DNA from: Adiantum capillus-veneris
Lineage: Eukaryota; Streptophyta; Polypodiopsida; Polypodiales; Pteridaceae
Direction of reading: 5' to 3'
DNA: 64,000 nt
NCBI GenBank assembly: GCA_014529385.2
Contig: CM043960.1
Coordinates: 23,932,396 to 23,996,395 of the forward strand
This document shows positions 27,131 to 40,121 of this stretch, piece after piece. A model generated the notes under the pieces. It saw only the letters and a list, made by a program, of their open reading frames with translations. It made no database searches and had not been told where the DNA came from. Position 1 is the first letter of the stretch. Every line of letters starts with the position of its first letter. A program made the position numbers and the translations under genes.

Positions 27131-30100
27131 ACAAGAATACACGTAATGAGCCTCCTAGAGCTACCTTGGTTGAAATTCAAGAAGAGGATACTCATCACAA
27201 AGGATCTCCTCTATGTCATGCTTGGGGAAAAGGTAAGAGAACATGATGCTTTCATTCTCTTTCATCCTGGTTCTACTCACAATTTCATATCCACAAATTT
27301 AGCCACCAGGCTAGGCATCCAAGCCTATGAGATGGGAGATGTCCTACTTGCCGATGGTGCTTTCAAGGGACAAGAAGCCTCAATCGCTCCGTTAATTGGG
27401 AAATTAAGGCTCCATGTCCAAAGCTATGTGGACAAGGAGGACTTGTTCATCTCTCCTCTCAAACATCAGTATGTAATCCTAGGGGCACCATGGTTTGATT
27501 GCATGGCTGCTAATGTTAAATTCTTGAAAAACAAATATATGTACATACATGCTAAGGAGTGGGTAGCACCATACCCATTGTAGATAAGCAAGATTTCAAT
27601 AAGTCAATAAAGAGCTCTATTTCCCTGTACATGGTTTTTGTTAAAGATTCTTAAAATAAACCTAGTGTTTAAGAAAAAGAAGATATAACCAATCAAAAGG
27701 AATTAGAGTTATCCAATTTCCTCAAGGGATTCCAAGATGTTTTCATTGACGACATCCCTTGTGAGCTACCTCCCAAATGAGGGGATGGTGAACATGCAAT
27801 TGAACTTCTTCTAGGAAGCTCACCGCCTAATAAACCTCCTTATCCAGTTTCTCAAGCTTAGCAAGAGGAGATTATGTGGAAAGTGCATGAGTTGGTTGAG
27901 AAAGGCATGGTTAGGCCTAGCTCATCTCCATTTTGTTCACCAGTGTTATTAGTGCAAAAGAAAGATGGCACATATCGTATGTGTGTCGACTATAGAGCCC
28001 TAAATAGGATCACTATCAAGAATAGGTTTCCCATTCCGTGGGTGGAAGACCTATTTGATAAGCTACAGGGGTTGACCTACTTTAGTAGGATTTACCTAAA
28101 AAGTGGCTACCATCAAATAAGGATAGTTAATAAATACATTGTAAAGACCGCATTTCACACTACGTTTGGTCTTTACGAGTACATTGTCATGCCTTTTGGC
28201 TTGACCAATGCACCAGCCACATTTAACCGCATGATGGAGAAACTAGAGTGTTCTTTGATGATATAGTCATCTACTCTAATTCATTAGACGAACACAAGCA
28301 ACAACTCCAGGTAATATTTCAAGTTTTACGAGAGAATAAACTTTATATTAATTGAAAGAAAAGTAAATTTTTCTTACAAGAGATTCAATATTTAGGTCAC
28401 ATTATCTCTCAAGATGGCATCCAAATGGAACCATCAAAGCTAGAGGTAATAAAAGGATGGCCCAATCCAAGGAATCTGCATGAACTAAGAAGCTTTGTAG
28501 TTATGTGTGCATACTATAGACGCTTCATAGAAACATTTTCACAAATCGTAGGACCATTACATGAACTAACAAAGAAAAATGTTGGGTATATATGGTCCAC
28601 CAAGTAGAACAATGTTGGGTATATATGGTCCACCAAGTAGAACAATGCTTTCAAAAATCTTAAAGAGAAGCTTATCTCTCAACCTGTGCTTACACTGCCA
28701 GATCTCTCAAAGCCATTTGAGGTCCAATACGATGCTTGTGATAACTTCCTTGGAGCTATTTTGCTCCAAAAGGCAACCCACAACCTATGAAAGTCGAAGG
28801 CTCAACCCTGTTGAGTAAGCCCTAGGTATATATGAGAAGGAACTCTTAGCAATTCCACATGCTCTAGATTTGTGGAAGCATTATTTATTGGGGACTCCTT
28901 TCATTCTACGATGAACGGATCACCAAAGCCTTAAGTATTTCACAACGTAGACCAAGCTCTCCAACAAACAAATGAGGTGGGCAAATTTTCTTTCGCAATT
29001 CCATTTTCATATTGCTCACATTGCTGTCAAGCATAATGTGCAAGTAGCCAATGCACTCTTAAGACAATCGAGAGTGAATGCGGTATCCATAGCAACTCAC
29101 AATATCTATCTTCTATGATAGATGAGTACTCTATCGATCCCCATTTTAAAAATGTGATTTCAGCCCTTGCACTAGGGAAAGAAGGAAGAACCATTTACCT
29201 TACAAGATGGGTATCTTCTGTAAGGGAACAGACTATGCATTACTAACTCACTACGTGAAAAATTAATGTCTAAATCCCATGCTCCCCCTTATGTAGGGCA
29301 TAGAGGGATCCAGACGACCCTTAAAGGGATAGAAACATACTTCTATTGGCTTGCCATGAAAGCAGACATACAAGAGTATGTTTCAAAATATGTGGTATGC
29401 CAAAAGACGAAGTTTGATAGAGGGAAGCAACCTAGATTTCTTCAACCTTTGTCAATCCCTAATTCACCATGGGAGAGCATATCCATAGATTTTATCTTTG
29501 GACTGCCCAAGTCTATCCATGGGAATACATGAATATGGATGATAGTAGACAGGTTTAGTAAAAAAGCACATTTCATACCTATCAAAAAGACTATCAAGGC
29601 CCATCAAATGGCAACCCTCTTTATATCACAAATCTTCAACTACCACGGCTTGCCAATTTCCATAGTGTCGGATAGAGATCCTAGAATAACCATGCATTTT
29701 TGGAAGGGTCTCTTTGAGAATTTAGGTACAAGGCTAAACTTCTCTTCGGCCTATCACCCGCAAGTGGGTGGCCAAAGCGAACTAGCTAACTTGACAATTC
29801 TTGATCTACTAAAAGCTTATGTCACAAAAGTAGATCAAAAGTCCCAATGAGAGAAGTACTTACCTTTAGTGGAGTATGCTTACAATGACATTGTACATAC
29901 TTTATGGGAAAAGCACCTTTTGAGGTGATAGAGGGAAGATCAAAAAGTCCCCTGCTACTCAAGGTACATGGGAAGGTCTTCGCTATTGGCAGATGAATCT
30001 AGATGAGACCTGCAACAATCATTCCAAAAGATTAAGGATTCTATATCCATCTCTCAGCAAAGGCAAAAGGTGGCTACTCATAAGTATAGAACAGCTCTAG

Positions 30101-30396
30101 TATTTAAAGAAAAATGATTGGGTCTTGCTTAAGTTTCCCAAAGCTCGATTAAGACACACTACGGGCAAGAATCCTACGGGACTTCAAAAGTACTATTCTA
30201 AGCTAGCAAAAAGGTACTATGGTCCCTTTCATATTCGTAGGAAAATCAATGAGGTGACCTATCAAATCAAATTAACCAACCATTGGCTTATACACAATGC
30301 TTTTCATGTGAGCCTACTAAAGACTTACAAAGGAGAGCCACCTCAAGAATAAACCATTGAAGACCCACCAAAGATCAAGGACCAAGAAGAGATGCT
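27130..30396 (+). pseudogene. pol of gypsy copy B (protease, RT, RNase H, integrase)
   Basis: Protease at about 27,235-27,530 (FILFHPGSTHNFIS, VILGAPWFDCM), again without the catalytic Asp. RT at 27,874-28,600 ([13 protein letters not shown], then [35 protein letters not shown]); a deletion near 28,243 removes about 24 bp before the FDD box. A 36-bp segment around 28,577-28,640 is duplicated. RNase H at about 28,680-29,080, degraded. Integrase at 29,266-29,860 (HAPPYVGHRGI, CQKTKFDRGK, MIVDRFSKKAHFIP, VSDRDPRITMHFWKGLF, SSAYHPQVGGQSE). C-terminal part at 30,125-30,352 ([38 protein letters not shown]). Confidence 0.9.
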
Positions 30397-30642
30397 TGTG
30401 CGCATCTATCACATGTGTCAAAGCAAAGGATTTGTCGTACACTGTGTGCAAGCCACAAATGGCTACAAACACACAACCAGATTAATCTAGCAAGCTCAAG
30501 AGAGCAAGGGTGTGTCACTATCCGCCCTACGCTCGCCTTCGTGGAGGATTCCTTACCGTAAAGAAGAGGGAGCTACCATCGTGCCACGCTCAACCGCCTC
30601 GCTGATGTCGTGCCATCGCAATGCTCAATCTCTCTATCTATC

Positions 30643-30679
<37 letters not shown>

Positions 30680-30868
30680 CACACACACAAAAGGAGATGA
30701 AGAAGAAGATGGAGCTCGACATTCACACTTGGGCGCCCATGCTTAGACAACTAACCTTTGAATGTTCCAGTTAGAGTGTGCCTCTCATCAGCGATCACTC
30801 TTACTCTTTTCCTATTGGACTGACAAGCCTAGCCCATGACTACTAGAAGTGGACGCCGATGGTTAACA
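30397..30868 (-). repeat. 3' LTR of the nested element (472 bp)
   Basis: On the reverse strand it starts TGTTAACC and ends GCGCACA. It contains a short (CT)n tract near 30,650 and a CA tract. The other LTR is longer because of microsatellite growth and about 50 bp around 38,960-39,010 (AGCAAGAGCACTCTTCAATT) missing here. Confidence 0.88.
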
Positions 30869-30884
30869 TGCCCCCCTTCTTGAT
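30869..30884 (-). promoter_or_regulatory. polypurine tract of the nested element
   Basis: On the reverse strand AAGAAGGGGGGCA abuts the start of the 3' LTR, as expected for the plus-strand primer of an LTR element. Confidence 0.75.
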
Positions 30885-33000
30885 GTAGATTCCAGCCTCG
30901 GAATATAATAGTGCAGCATCGGGATTCACAATAGGATTACCTATAGCAGAAGAAAAACAACATTGTGAAAGCTCAAAGGCAGCATGTGTAGGCATGCAAT
31001 AAGTGAGAAGCACATATGATATTCTAGGAAATGCAAAAAAATAAATAAATCATGAATTGTAACATTGCCAACTAGAAGAAGCGTAGTACCTGAATAAAAT
31101 GCAATTGAGTTAAGGTCTATTAGGTTGACTCTAAGAGAAGTACACAAGAGCTAGGGATAAAGTAAGTATTAGATTGACCAACGTTAATAAAAAAAATGTC
31201 AACTAAAGAGTAGTTAACCCTAAGAATGCTCGTCGGGGTCTAAAGACTAGTGATCTTGTCACTTATACCACTCAAGTGTGATCAACATAGAATACAAGGA
31301 AGTTTGTGCTATTTTCTTTCTCTTTTCTCTTTTGTTGTTGTTGTCATAGTTGCTACAAGTAGCTGGGGAGCTCGAGGTCACAAATACCAGCTTGAGCATA
31401 AACTAGATGGGAGACTTGAGGTCTCAATACCAGCTTAACACATGGACTTCCACAACACTCACACTTAGGTGGAATAACCTAGAGAGAATTGTATCCTCAT
31501 AGCCTAAAACATTACTAAAGTTACTACAATTAATAGACTATTCAGGAATTAAAGTCAGCAATTAAATGGCCTAGTTTAACCTAAGGTCCTGATACCTACT
31601 TAAAGCCAACTAATAGACCAAACCCAAAGAGAAGAACAAGGTACTAGAAGTTTGAAAAAATTATAGCATCTAAATTGGCAATGTCGCAACTTCATAAATT
31701 TAATGCATTGTTAGAAAGTCAAATTACAAGATGCAAATATGTAACTGTGGAAAGCATAGATAAAGGAAGTAGTACACTTGATATAATGGAGAACATCCGT
31801 TGTAACATGTAAACATCCATTGTCGTTGTCCTTTGAAGGCATCCTTATGTCTAGTCACAAACTGCACAATAGTCACCACCAAACATCCACATTCTAGAGG
31901 CACATCAGTGGGAAAAATAACTTTCCTAATCACTAAACTCTAAAACAAAAACACTCCTATTGTACTAATCCTACCTACCCTCCATCACTTGAGTGATGAG
32001 AATTAAAGTAAGTGGAGGTTGGAGAGCTCGCTCGGTATCTCTAAGGCTAAACTGCCATCCTCATCATCAAGGTAGGTGTAATCTTCTTCGGTAAGGTCGT
32101 GTGTCTTGTATGTCCAATCACCATTATCGTCCTTGTCCTCTTCCGTGAAGAATAGTATTAGGAATGTTATGAGGTGTGCATACTCAGCCTAGGCAAAAGG
32201 GTAAACTTGGACAATTGGGTGAACTTCTTAGATAGAATAGATATCCGTCGTAGTCACCAACCACTCTAACTCCTCAACATTTCTCTCACAAGCAAGTGTT
32301 TCAACCAAATCCCATGTAGAGGAATTATGAGGATAACATAAATGCATTACTTGGGACAGGTAAAAAGAATATTCATAAGAATCAGTCGTATCTGTGAACA
32401 CAAATAGAGGATGGTTAGGTGTTTGATGACATAGGTTTTTGTTTCAGTGTACCTGATGTGACATGTGTAGATCTGGATCAATGATTTTGACTAGTATTGT
32501 GCACACTCGTTTGCTAATTGCTCTTGATCTTTACTATTATTTTTTTCTATTTTTTTAAAAACTAGGGTGGCTTGTTACTATATATCTATATATATGCAAT
32601 CCCTAAAATCAAAAAGCTCAAGGGTCAAGAAAAGAAGGGTAAGAGGGAAACAATTCAATAGGTTGATGTGAATGAAGACTCCCCCCTTCCTTGGGTAGAT
32701 CATACTTTAAAAAAATGTCATCACCTTTTGGAACCATTTATTGCAATTGGTAATAGGTGAGAAATTTAGCCAATAGTTCTCTATTACCTTGAGCCTCATC
32801 GGGTTGCAAGGGTGGTAAGGTACTCTCCCATGAACGAACTTGAAATAGTGCATCAGGTAATAATTGAACAATGGGAGGTGTCAAATCTTTTGTAGCTTCA
32901 TGGAGGCTGCCTATGGTAGGTGGAGGTTGTGTAGAAGCATTTACCTCTATGGATGCATCACATGAGGAGCTAGAAGCTTCATGGAACTCCCCCTTTCCTG
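30885..33000. other. 3' non-coding or degenerate region of the nested element
   Basis: Between the polypurine tract and the extra reverse-strand open frames. No protein domain recognised; AT-rich with a short TATATCTATATATATG run near 32,580. Confidence 0.4.
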
Positions 33001-33034
33001 AGCTAAGCAGAATAGATTGGTTTTGCCTTGGAAC

Positions 33035-33942
33035 CTAAACTAGCTCTGGAATAGGTGTGTAGCATTCTATGATCTTTCCCTTCCCACGATCTTCCATCGG
33101 CTTTGGAATCACACGGTTTGACTCACATGGTTTTGTAGTGGATAGGGAAGGACACAATTTACGTTTAGGTACCCAAATTTGATCATTTGCATCATAGTAG
33201 CCTTGGGCTTCTAATAGTTGTTTGGGAATCCAACATGATTTGGTTTTCACCTTCTTAACCTGAGTGGACGCCTTGCTTCAAGGTTTCCTTTGTGAATTAA
33301 CTTGAACCATAGGGTAGTCCAATAATGATACCTTGGGGACCCATTGATATGTACCCTTGTTCAGATCACGTGGAGCCTTTGATGTAGCATTGTCTGTTGT
33401 AGCCATGGAAGTTGAAGCTTTAGAGGGTTGTGCTACTGGCAAGGATGTTGTGATTTTTTTGGATTGGCAATATTTTGTTGTTTTTCAACCTTCTTAACCT
33501 GAGTGGACTTGGTTTTTACCTTCTTAACCTGAGTGGACGCCTTCCTTCAAGGTTTCCTCTGTGAATTAACTTGAACCATAGGGTGGTCTGATAATGATAC
33601 CTTGGGTACCCATTTATAGGTACCCTTGGTCAGATCACGTGGAGCCTTTGATGTAGCATTGTCTATCGTGGCCATGGAAGTTGAAGCTTTAGAGGGTTGT
33701 GCTACTGGCAACAAGGATGTTGTGACTTTTTGGATTGGCAATATTTTGTTTTTTTTTGTGTTATGAAGAGGTGAGATTTCAGGTGTTATTCTTTGAGAAG
33801 TAGGGCCATGAGTTGGTTTCTGCGTCATGATACTCCCGGTCTCCCAATCTATATTACATTTGACTGCAGACATCCATTTGTGCCCCAGGTTTATATTACC
33901 CTCCATAGTACCAACACGCATGACCAAAACGCTTTGAACCAC
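33035..33942 (-). pseudogene. extra 3' open frames of the nested element
   Basis: Two reverse-strand open stretches lie downstream of integrase in the element's own orientation: 33,942-33,547 (131 codons) and 33,250-33,035 (71 codons). They are Lys/Ser/Thr/Pro-rich and share short motifs around Trp-Val-Pro-Lys (TYKWVPKVSL, and DANDQIWVPKRKL). I recognise no domain. Some Tat/Athila-lineage elements carry an additional open frame after pol, which fits by position only. They could also be a captured host fragment. Confidence 0.4.
33250..33765 (-). repeat. tandem duplication of about 270 bp within the extra open frame
   Basis: The block containing AACCTGAGTGGACGCCTT, the CACGTGGAGCCTTTGATG stretch and TTGAAGCTTTAGAGGG at about 33,258-33,470 is repeated at about 33,528-33,730 with few changes. 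Both encode the same VPKVSL...DLTKG region. Confidence 0.9.
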
Positions 33943-35059
33943 GGTTCCATTGTCACGACAGGAGTGTGTAGGAATCCAAAAATAGTGGTATTCTTCTTAT
34001 TGACACCCTTCACTTGGATGGTGCTTGTGGAGAGGGTAGTTTTCCTAGCTGACACCAAACTCCATAGGATAACAAATTATGTTGAGCTCTTGTATCCAAT
34101 AATGTGTTATGTAGTACTCTCCCATAGAGGCTATTTAGTCCAATTGAATATCATAGAGGTGGCTCAGATTCCAATGAATCATCATCAGTGTCTTTAAAAA
34201 ATGCTTTTGTGATTCCCAAATTAGTTTCTCGTTGGCGTTGTTGCACATATTTTGAGAACCCCATTTTTTGTAAATTTGTACATACGGACATGACGCTTGA
34301 TGTCAAAATTGTGTGTGGGATTTATTTTTGTGGGGTTTTTATCTTGCTTTAGCAAGCACGTGTACATGCACTACAAGTCGTTAGTGTAGTGATAGCTGTT
34401 GGGCTTCTGTAACTGCCCATGAGTGAGTTTTTTGAAGGGAGACTTGTATATAACAAAACCTCATGTACAAACTAAAAAAAGTTCAGTCAAATATTAAAAA
34501 TTTGCAGGTTTTGGGTCGTTGTGGCTTCTTGATGTTTTTGGATGCAGTTTCTTGCCCTTGACTAGCCTTCCTACGCGTAGTCGGCCGTGGCAGCTTGCTA
34601 TTCGCGCCAATTTTTCACATAGAGGTACATAGAATTGAAATTTGTGGTCTTCAGAGGTTTTGTTGTAGAAAATTCAGAGAATTTTGGAGGCTTAAAAGCA
34701 TCCCTTTTGGAGTTTTGGTTTGGGAGATACAACCTATTTCCCACAACGCACAGGATATGGCATCTTGCAGGTAGTTTGGTGTATGGTAAGTTGTGGAAGC
34801 TCTTTTGTTTGGAGATGTGTGTACACTTCAAAATTGTGTTTTTGAAGAGTTATTTGGTGAAGGTGGAATATATTTCTCTGAAGTGCATTGGTCGGCGTGT
34901 GCTGTAAATCCATGCCACGGTAAGTGCTTCCTAATTTTCATGGTGGTCTTTTGGGTGGGCGTGTGCTGGTAAATTCTCAAGAGATCACTTGTCTTTGAGT
35001 TGTGGTTTTGTTGAGGTTCTTTTGATACCGTTTGTGGTCTTGATCTTGTGTCTTGAGTG
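33943..35059. other. spacer inside the nested element
   Basis: No domain supported. Open frames on either strand near 34,600-35,100 are under 110 codons and unlike anything I know. Confidence 0.35.
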
Positions 35060-36400
35060 CTATTGGGAGAAATTGCTATCGAGGTGCCCCTTGCTCTTGT
35101 TTTCCCAACAGTGTCTAAGACGTTGTTGTCTTTCTCGAACGTCAACTCTTGCTTGGATCTTTTTAAGCTCTGCCTGTTCTTTGGCTGATTTCTTTTGATG
35201 GATGGCTTGTAACTCTTCTTGGCTTAGAGGATCATAGTATCTTTTGAATTTACTCCCATTGAGGAATCCAATGGTTTCAACTCCATCTAGAGTCTCTGCA
35301 CGAATGGTACCTTGCGGGGTAATTTCACACACTCGATATGATCCTTTTCTCGCATATTTCAACTTTTTCTTTTTGTTACACACTCCATACATAAGTACTT
35401 TATCACTAACATTGATATCTTTGTTCTTTAGATGACGGTCAAACCATTTCTTTCTTCTATCTTTCTCCACAAGTGCATTTTACACAACCAATTGTCGTTC
35501 TTCATCTAACCTCTCAAGGATGTATAAGCACTCAACTAAAGGGTTCCCATCGCAAACTTCTTGTGAAGCTACTAGCAGACTAGGAATTACAAACTCCCAT
35601 GGCATAACCGCTTGTTGGCCATATACGATTTTGAATGGTGTACAAGTAATAGCCACTTTGTAAGAAGTATGATAAGCCCATAGAGTTGATGTAAGCTTTA
35701 AATCCCAATCTGTACGATGAGCCTTAGCTGTCTTTGTCAAAATGGAGATGAGAGTTTTGTTGGTACTCTCAGCTTGGCCATTTGCTTGTAGATAATGAGG
35801 TGTAGACTTGTGGTGGGATATCATGAAGTATGATGTGAGTTCTTTTATCACTTCATTTATAAAATGGGTTCCATTGTCACTCACAAGTTCAAAGGGGCAT
35901 CCAAACCATGTGCTAATATTCTCAAAGAGAAACTTAGTTGTTGTCTTTGCATCAGCTTTTTGTGTTGCTTTTGCTTCAGCTCATTTGGTCACATAGTTGG
36001 TAGCTACAATGATATATTGTGAGACTGAGTGTTACGTGCAGTCGGACTAATCAGACCTACAAAGTCTAAGCCCCACTTTTCAAATGGTTGGGCTACCTTG
36101 ATCGGATGTAGAGGCATCTTATCCTTCCTTTGTGGCTTCTTAAAGCGTTGGCATTCATCACATCCATTCACAAAAAGTGATGCATCCTTGAATAAGGTAG
36201 GCCACCAATAGCTTGATTGCAACACCTTTCTTGCTATTAGTTCCCCTGAGAAATGTCCTCCGGCTATACCCATGTGGGCTTCTTGAAATATGTATAAATA
36301 CTCATCCTCACGGGCACAACGTCTAAGAATATTTTCGTTCCCTAGCCTGTAGGGAGTTCCTACAATGAGAGAATAAGGTTCACATTCTTTTAACAATTTT
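35060..36400 (-). pseudogene. integrase of the nested gypsy element
   Basis: 36,396-36,004 encodes the zinc-binding HHCC part: HMGIAGGHFSGELIARKVL, YWWPTLFKDASLFVNGCDEC and QRFKKPQRKDKMP, then the start of the core (FEKWGLDFVGLI). 35,884-35,480 encodes the second half of the core: SDNGTHFINEVIKEL, STPHYLQANGQAESTNK (conserved Glu) and LWAYHTSYKVAITCTPF. 35,470-35,060 encodes the C-terminal domain (DRHLKNKDINVSDKVLMYG, ARKGSYRVCEI, FLNGSKFKRYYD). Frame breaks separate the three pieces. Confidence 0.9.
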
Positions 36401-37960
36401 CAAGCCATGTCCTTACGAAGCTCTTTGGGTGGAAAACCATTAACTAGAAAGTTCACAATCTTGTCACTCCATTCAGGCATGGTCTCGACTACAAATAAGG
36501 AAGTATCGGGAAATTCATCATCGACTCCAGTAGTTACTTCACCATTGGGTATGCGAGACAAATGATCCGCTATGACATTTCTTTTACCAGGTCTCATCAC
36601 AACAATAAAATCAAACTCAAGGAGAATTAACAACCATAGTGTAATTCTTTCCGTGGAAAAATGTTTATTTACTAGATACAACAAGGCTTGATAATGCAAA
36701 TAGAAAAAAAACTTGTTGTCAAGAAGGTAGTAGCGAAATTTCTTCACTCCGTAAATCATAGCTAAACCTTCCCACTCTATAGTGGTGTAGTTTCTCTCGA
36801 AATCATTCAATTGATGACTTGCAAAGCTAATGGGGTAGTCCAATTTATGTTCTCATGGGTGAGCTAGAACACACCCAATAGAAAAGTTTGATGCATCAAT
36901 ATGGATAGGAAAGATTATATTCCAATCGGGCACTCGTAGAGTGAGAGCACTTGTCAAGGTCTTTTTCAATGACTCATAAGCATGGTCACACTCCGCGGTC
37001 TAGTGGAACTCAATAAGAAGCTTGTACAAAAGACGAGCTATCTCGACAAAGTTTAAAATAAACTGTTGGTAATAACCAACATGGCCCATGAACCTTTGAA
37101 CTCCTTTATAATTTGTATGTTGTGACAATTTAGCAATGGCTTTAATTTTTCTCTCATCTGTGGAAATCCCATTTTTGGATACTACATGCCCTAAAATGAC
37201 TCCATGTTTAACCCAAAATTGGTATTTGAAAGGGTTTAAGGAGATGCGATACAATCTGCACTTCTCAAATACTTTTCGTAAGCATGATAGATGTTATTTC
37301 CAAGAGGAATAAACACAAAGTCATCTAAGAAAGCTTCACAAAACTCCCTCAAATATTCTCGAAAAGCAGTATTTATTAATCTTTGAAAGGTAGCAGGGGC
37401 ATTGGTTAAGCCAAAAGCCATAACACAAAATGCGAACACTCAAAATTTGGTTATAAAAGCCATTTTAGCTTGGTCCTCTAGTGTAATTGTGATTTGATTG
37501 TATCCAGAGTACCCATCTAAAAAGCTATAATTCTTTTCCTACAACTCTTTCAAGCACGTGTTGTGAATATGGCAAGGGGTAATGGTCCCTCCTAGTGGCG
37601 GCATTGACCTTCTTGAGATCCACGCACACTCTGAGTTTCCCATTCTTTTTTGGCACAATCACTATCAGACAAAACCCATTCTGAGTAATCAACAGGGTAT
37701 ATGAGTCCGCATTTCACAAGATTTTCAATCTCTTCTTGAACAATTTTTGCCTATTTAGGATTCATTGGGTAGGGTCGTTGCTGAACTGGTTTAGCCGTGC
37801 TATTCATGGGGATTGTGTGTTGCACTACGGAAGGTGGAACACCTTTCATATCATGATATGTCCAAGAAAATATATCCTTGAATTCCTTGAGAAGTTCTTT
37901 AAGTACACACTCCTCAGTCTCTGTCAGATCTTAGGCAATGAAAATAGGTTTGGACTCTTC
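36400..37960 (-). pseudogene. reverse transcriptase and RNase H of the nested gypsy element
   Basis: From 37,960 leftward the reverse strand reads FSWTYHDMKGVPP, then PYPMNPK, the FLDGYSGYNQI block with the first catalytic Asp, [18 protein letters not shown] and EAFLDDFVFI with the DD pair. The thumb/connection follows (LGHVVSKNGISTDERKIKAI, FMGHVGYYQQFI). RNase H at 36,843-36,540 shows SFASHQLNDFERNYTTIEWE, the KFRYYLLDNKFF block and the final VIADHLSR. Frame breaks and in-frame stops interrupt it repeatedly. Confidence 0.9.
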
Positions 37961-38604
37961 TCCTGGGTCTGCTAGCTCTTTTTCCTTAACTATCGCTGGA
38001 CCATCATAAAATCTATTGCTTCCATCGATAGGTTTTCTTTGAGCCTTTGTATACACAACCTTACGTTCCTCTGTGGTATAGGATTTGAAATGTTCAGGTG
38101 CAGGGTGTGGGTGTAAGTCTGTGGGGTCCTGTTGTTTTATGGACTCTGATTTCACTTCCGATTCCTTTTGTTGTTGAGTTAACTCTCGATTTTGTCGTCT
38201 CCTTACGGTAGGCTCAACTTTGACTTCTCTGTAGCCTCTAGTTGTGCGATGTCAATGGGTTGTGGACTACACCACATAACGCTTTGAAGGTATTCACCCT
38301 AGTTATCTACCAACTTTTGATGAGCATCACATGCCCCTATATAATTAAGCCATTCTGCGATAGATTTCTTTTCATTTATTCTAGCACGCACATTTTCTCG
38401 ATATCATCACCTCTTATATCTCTTACTCTTCTTGTCTTATTTTTTATTACGGCCGATCTCTAGTGAAGAGTCACTAGATGAATCGCTACTTATGTCTTTT
38501 GCTCCCTTGGATAGATTGTCATCTAGGGTACCACTGGGCCCTGAGTGGTTTGTCCCCACATTTGCACTAAGATTTAACTCACATTCTTTGTCCTCAAAGT
38601 CAAA
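37961..38604 (-). pseudogene. residual linker upstream of RT in the nested element
   Basis: Open reverse-strand fragments (38,155-37,931, Pro/Lys/Glu-rich; 38,622-38,437, Ser/Asp-rich, entering from the LTR) without gag, zinc-knuckle or protease motifs. Their closeness to the 5' LTR implies that gag, protease and the primer site were deleted. Confidence 0.5.
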
Positions 38605-38845
38605 TGTGCGCATCTGTCGCACATGTCAAAGCAAGGGACTCATCGTACACTATGTGCAAGCCACAAATAGCTATAAGCACACAAAGAAATTAATCTAGCG
38701 AGCTCAAGAGAGCAAGGGTGTGTCACTCACCGCCCTACGCTCACCTTCATGGAGGATTCCTCATTGCAAAGAAGAGGGAGCTACCGCCGTGCTGCGCTCA
38801 ACTGCCTCGCTACCGCCGTGCCTTCGCAATGCTTGATCACACACA

Positions 38846-38940
<95 letters not shown>

Positions 38941-39189
38941 GGAGATGAATAAGAAGATGGAGATGGAGCAAGAGCACTCTTCAATTGCACAAATGATCGA
39001 ATGAGCGAGTTTTAGGTTTAGGTGATTTTTCTATGAGCTCACCCATTCACACTTGGGCCATGCTTAGCTAACTAACCCTTGAATGTTCCAGTTAGAGTGC
39101 GCCTCTCATCGGAGATCACTCTTACCCTTTTCCTATTGGATCGACAAGCCTGGCCCATGACTATTAGAAGTGGACGCCGGTGGTTAACA
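38605..39189 (-). repeat. 5' LTR of the nested element (585 bp)
   Basis: Direct repeat of 30,397-30,868, expanded by a compound microsatellite: (CT)n at about 38,847-38,906 followed by (CA)n to about 38,939. Confidence 0.88.
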
Positions 39190-39724
39190 GTGTTGTAGCT
39201 CGAGTCCATTCTCGGACCCGAAGACAAGGTATTACAAGGCGGTAAGACTATCCAATGATATCTTATCAAGTTTAAATATTATCCTTTTGAAGATGCTAGA
39301 TAGATGCAAGGCATACAATTAAAGGATAATCTAAACCTTGTCAATGCTTACAATGATTCCCTAGAGTAAGCAAATGTAAATATTCATAAATGAGTAAAGT
39401 TTTTGTCCTATAAGACTCTCTTTTTCTTTATTGTGCACAAATGTTAATAAGTATGCATGCTTAGGATCATGTTTGTGGAGACGACATCTCCCGACCACCA
39501 AGTAGACCTTGTCACTCTATTATGGAAGATTGATACGGACTAATGTGCAAACATGCTTGCGGAAGCTAAAGGCTCTCAAGCACCAAATGGACTAGTTATC
39601 CATTCTAGAACGATGTCGTAGGGTAAAATAGGGATCCTCTACCCGCTAGCAAACGGACTAATGACTAGACTTTATATTCTCTACGTCATAGTCGAGGAAG
39701 ACTATGATTTCAAGAGAGAGGTAA
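39190..39724 (+). pseudogene. chromodomain-like end and 3' untranslated part of gypsy copy B
   Basis: Resumes the chromovirus internal sequence after the nested insertion. It matches 11,883-12,413, including the chromodomain-like stretch (IKFKYYPFEDAR-type reading), the end of pol and the purine-rich tract AAGAGAGAGGTAA before the LTR. Confidence 0.85.
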
Positions 39725-40077
39725 TGTCATAAAAACTAATATCTAATTCTTCCAAATGATTTTCTCATGTTAAACTGACCATTTAATATGGGAAAGTACG
39801 AGGGGAGTAAAAGTTAGAATACTGCTAAGGCTACTAGACCGGTCTCAACAGGGATCCAAAGGAGGGAAAATAGGGATCCAAAGGGGGGTAGTTTGGAAAA
39901 GAGCAAAGTGCATCAATGGAGCTTAAACAACCTAAGGTGCAACTCCATTAAGAATTCCATAAGCTAAGGTTCCAAAAATTTAACTAAAAAGTCCAATGGA
40001 CAAAGGTGGGAAAATTGGATGGTTATGGGAAGATAGGAAGGAGGGGGAGAGCCCCAATGGTAGGGGAAGAGAGAGAA

Positions 40078-40121
<44 letters not shown>

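Larger units (their letters stand above)
30397..39189 (-). mobile_element. nested Ty3/gypsy element, second lineage, inserted in reverse
   Basis: Direct repeats TGTGCGCATC...GGTTAACA at 30,397-30,868 and 38,605-39,189 are its LTRs. The bases flanking it are ATGCT and GTGTT, which match at three of five positions and differ by two transitions, compatible with an old 5-bp target duplication. Pol is on the reverse strand between 37,960 and 35,060. Its domain sequences differ from the chromovirus it sits in and look Tat/Athila-like (a YWWPTLFKD integrase zinc finger and FSWTYHDMKG upstream of RT). The 5' internal region is short and no primer site or complete gag is visible, so this part is deleted. 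Confidence 0.85.
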
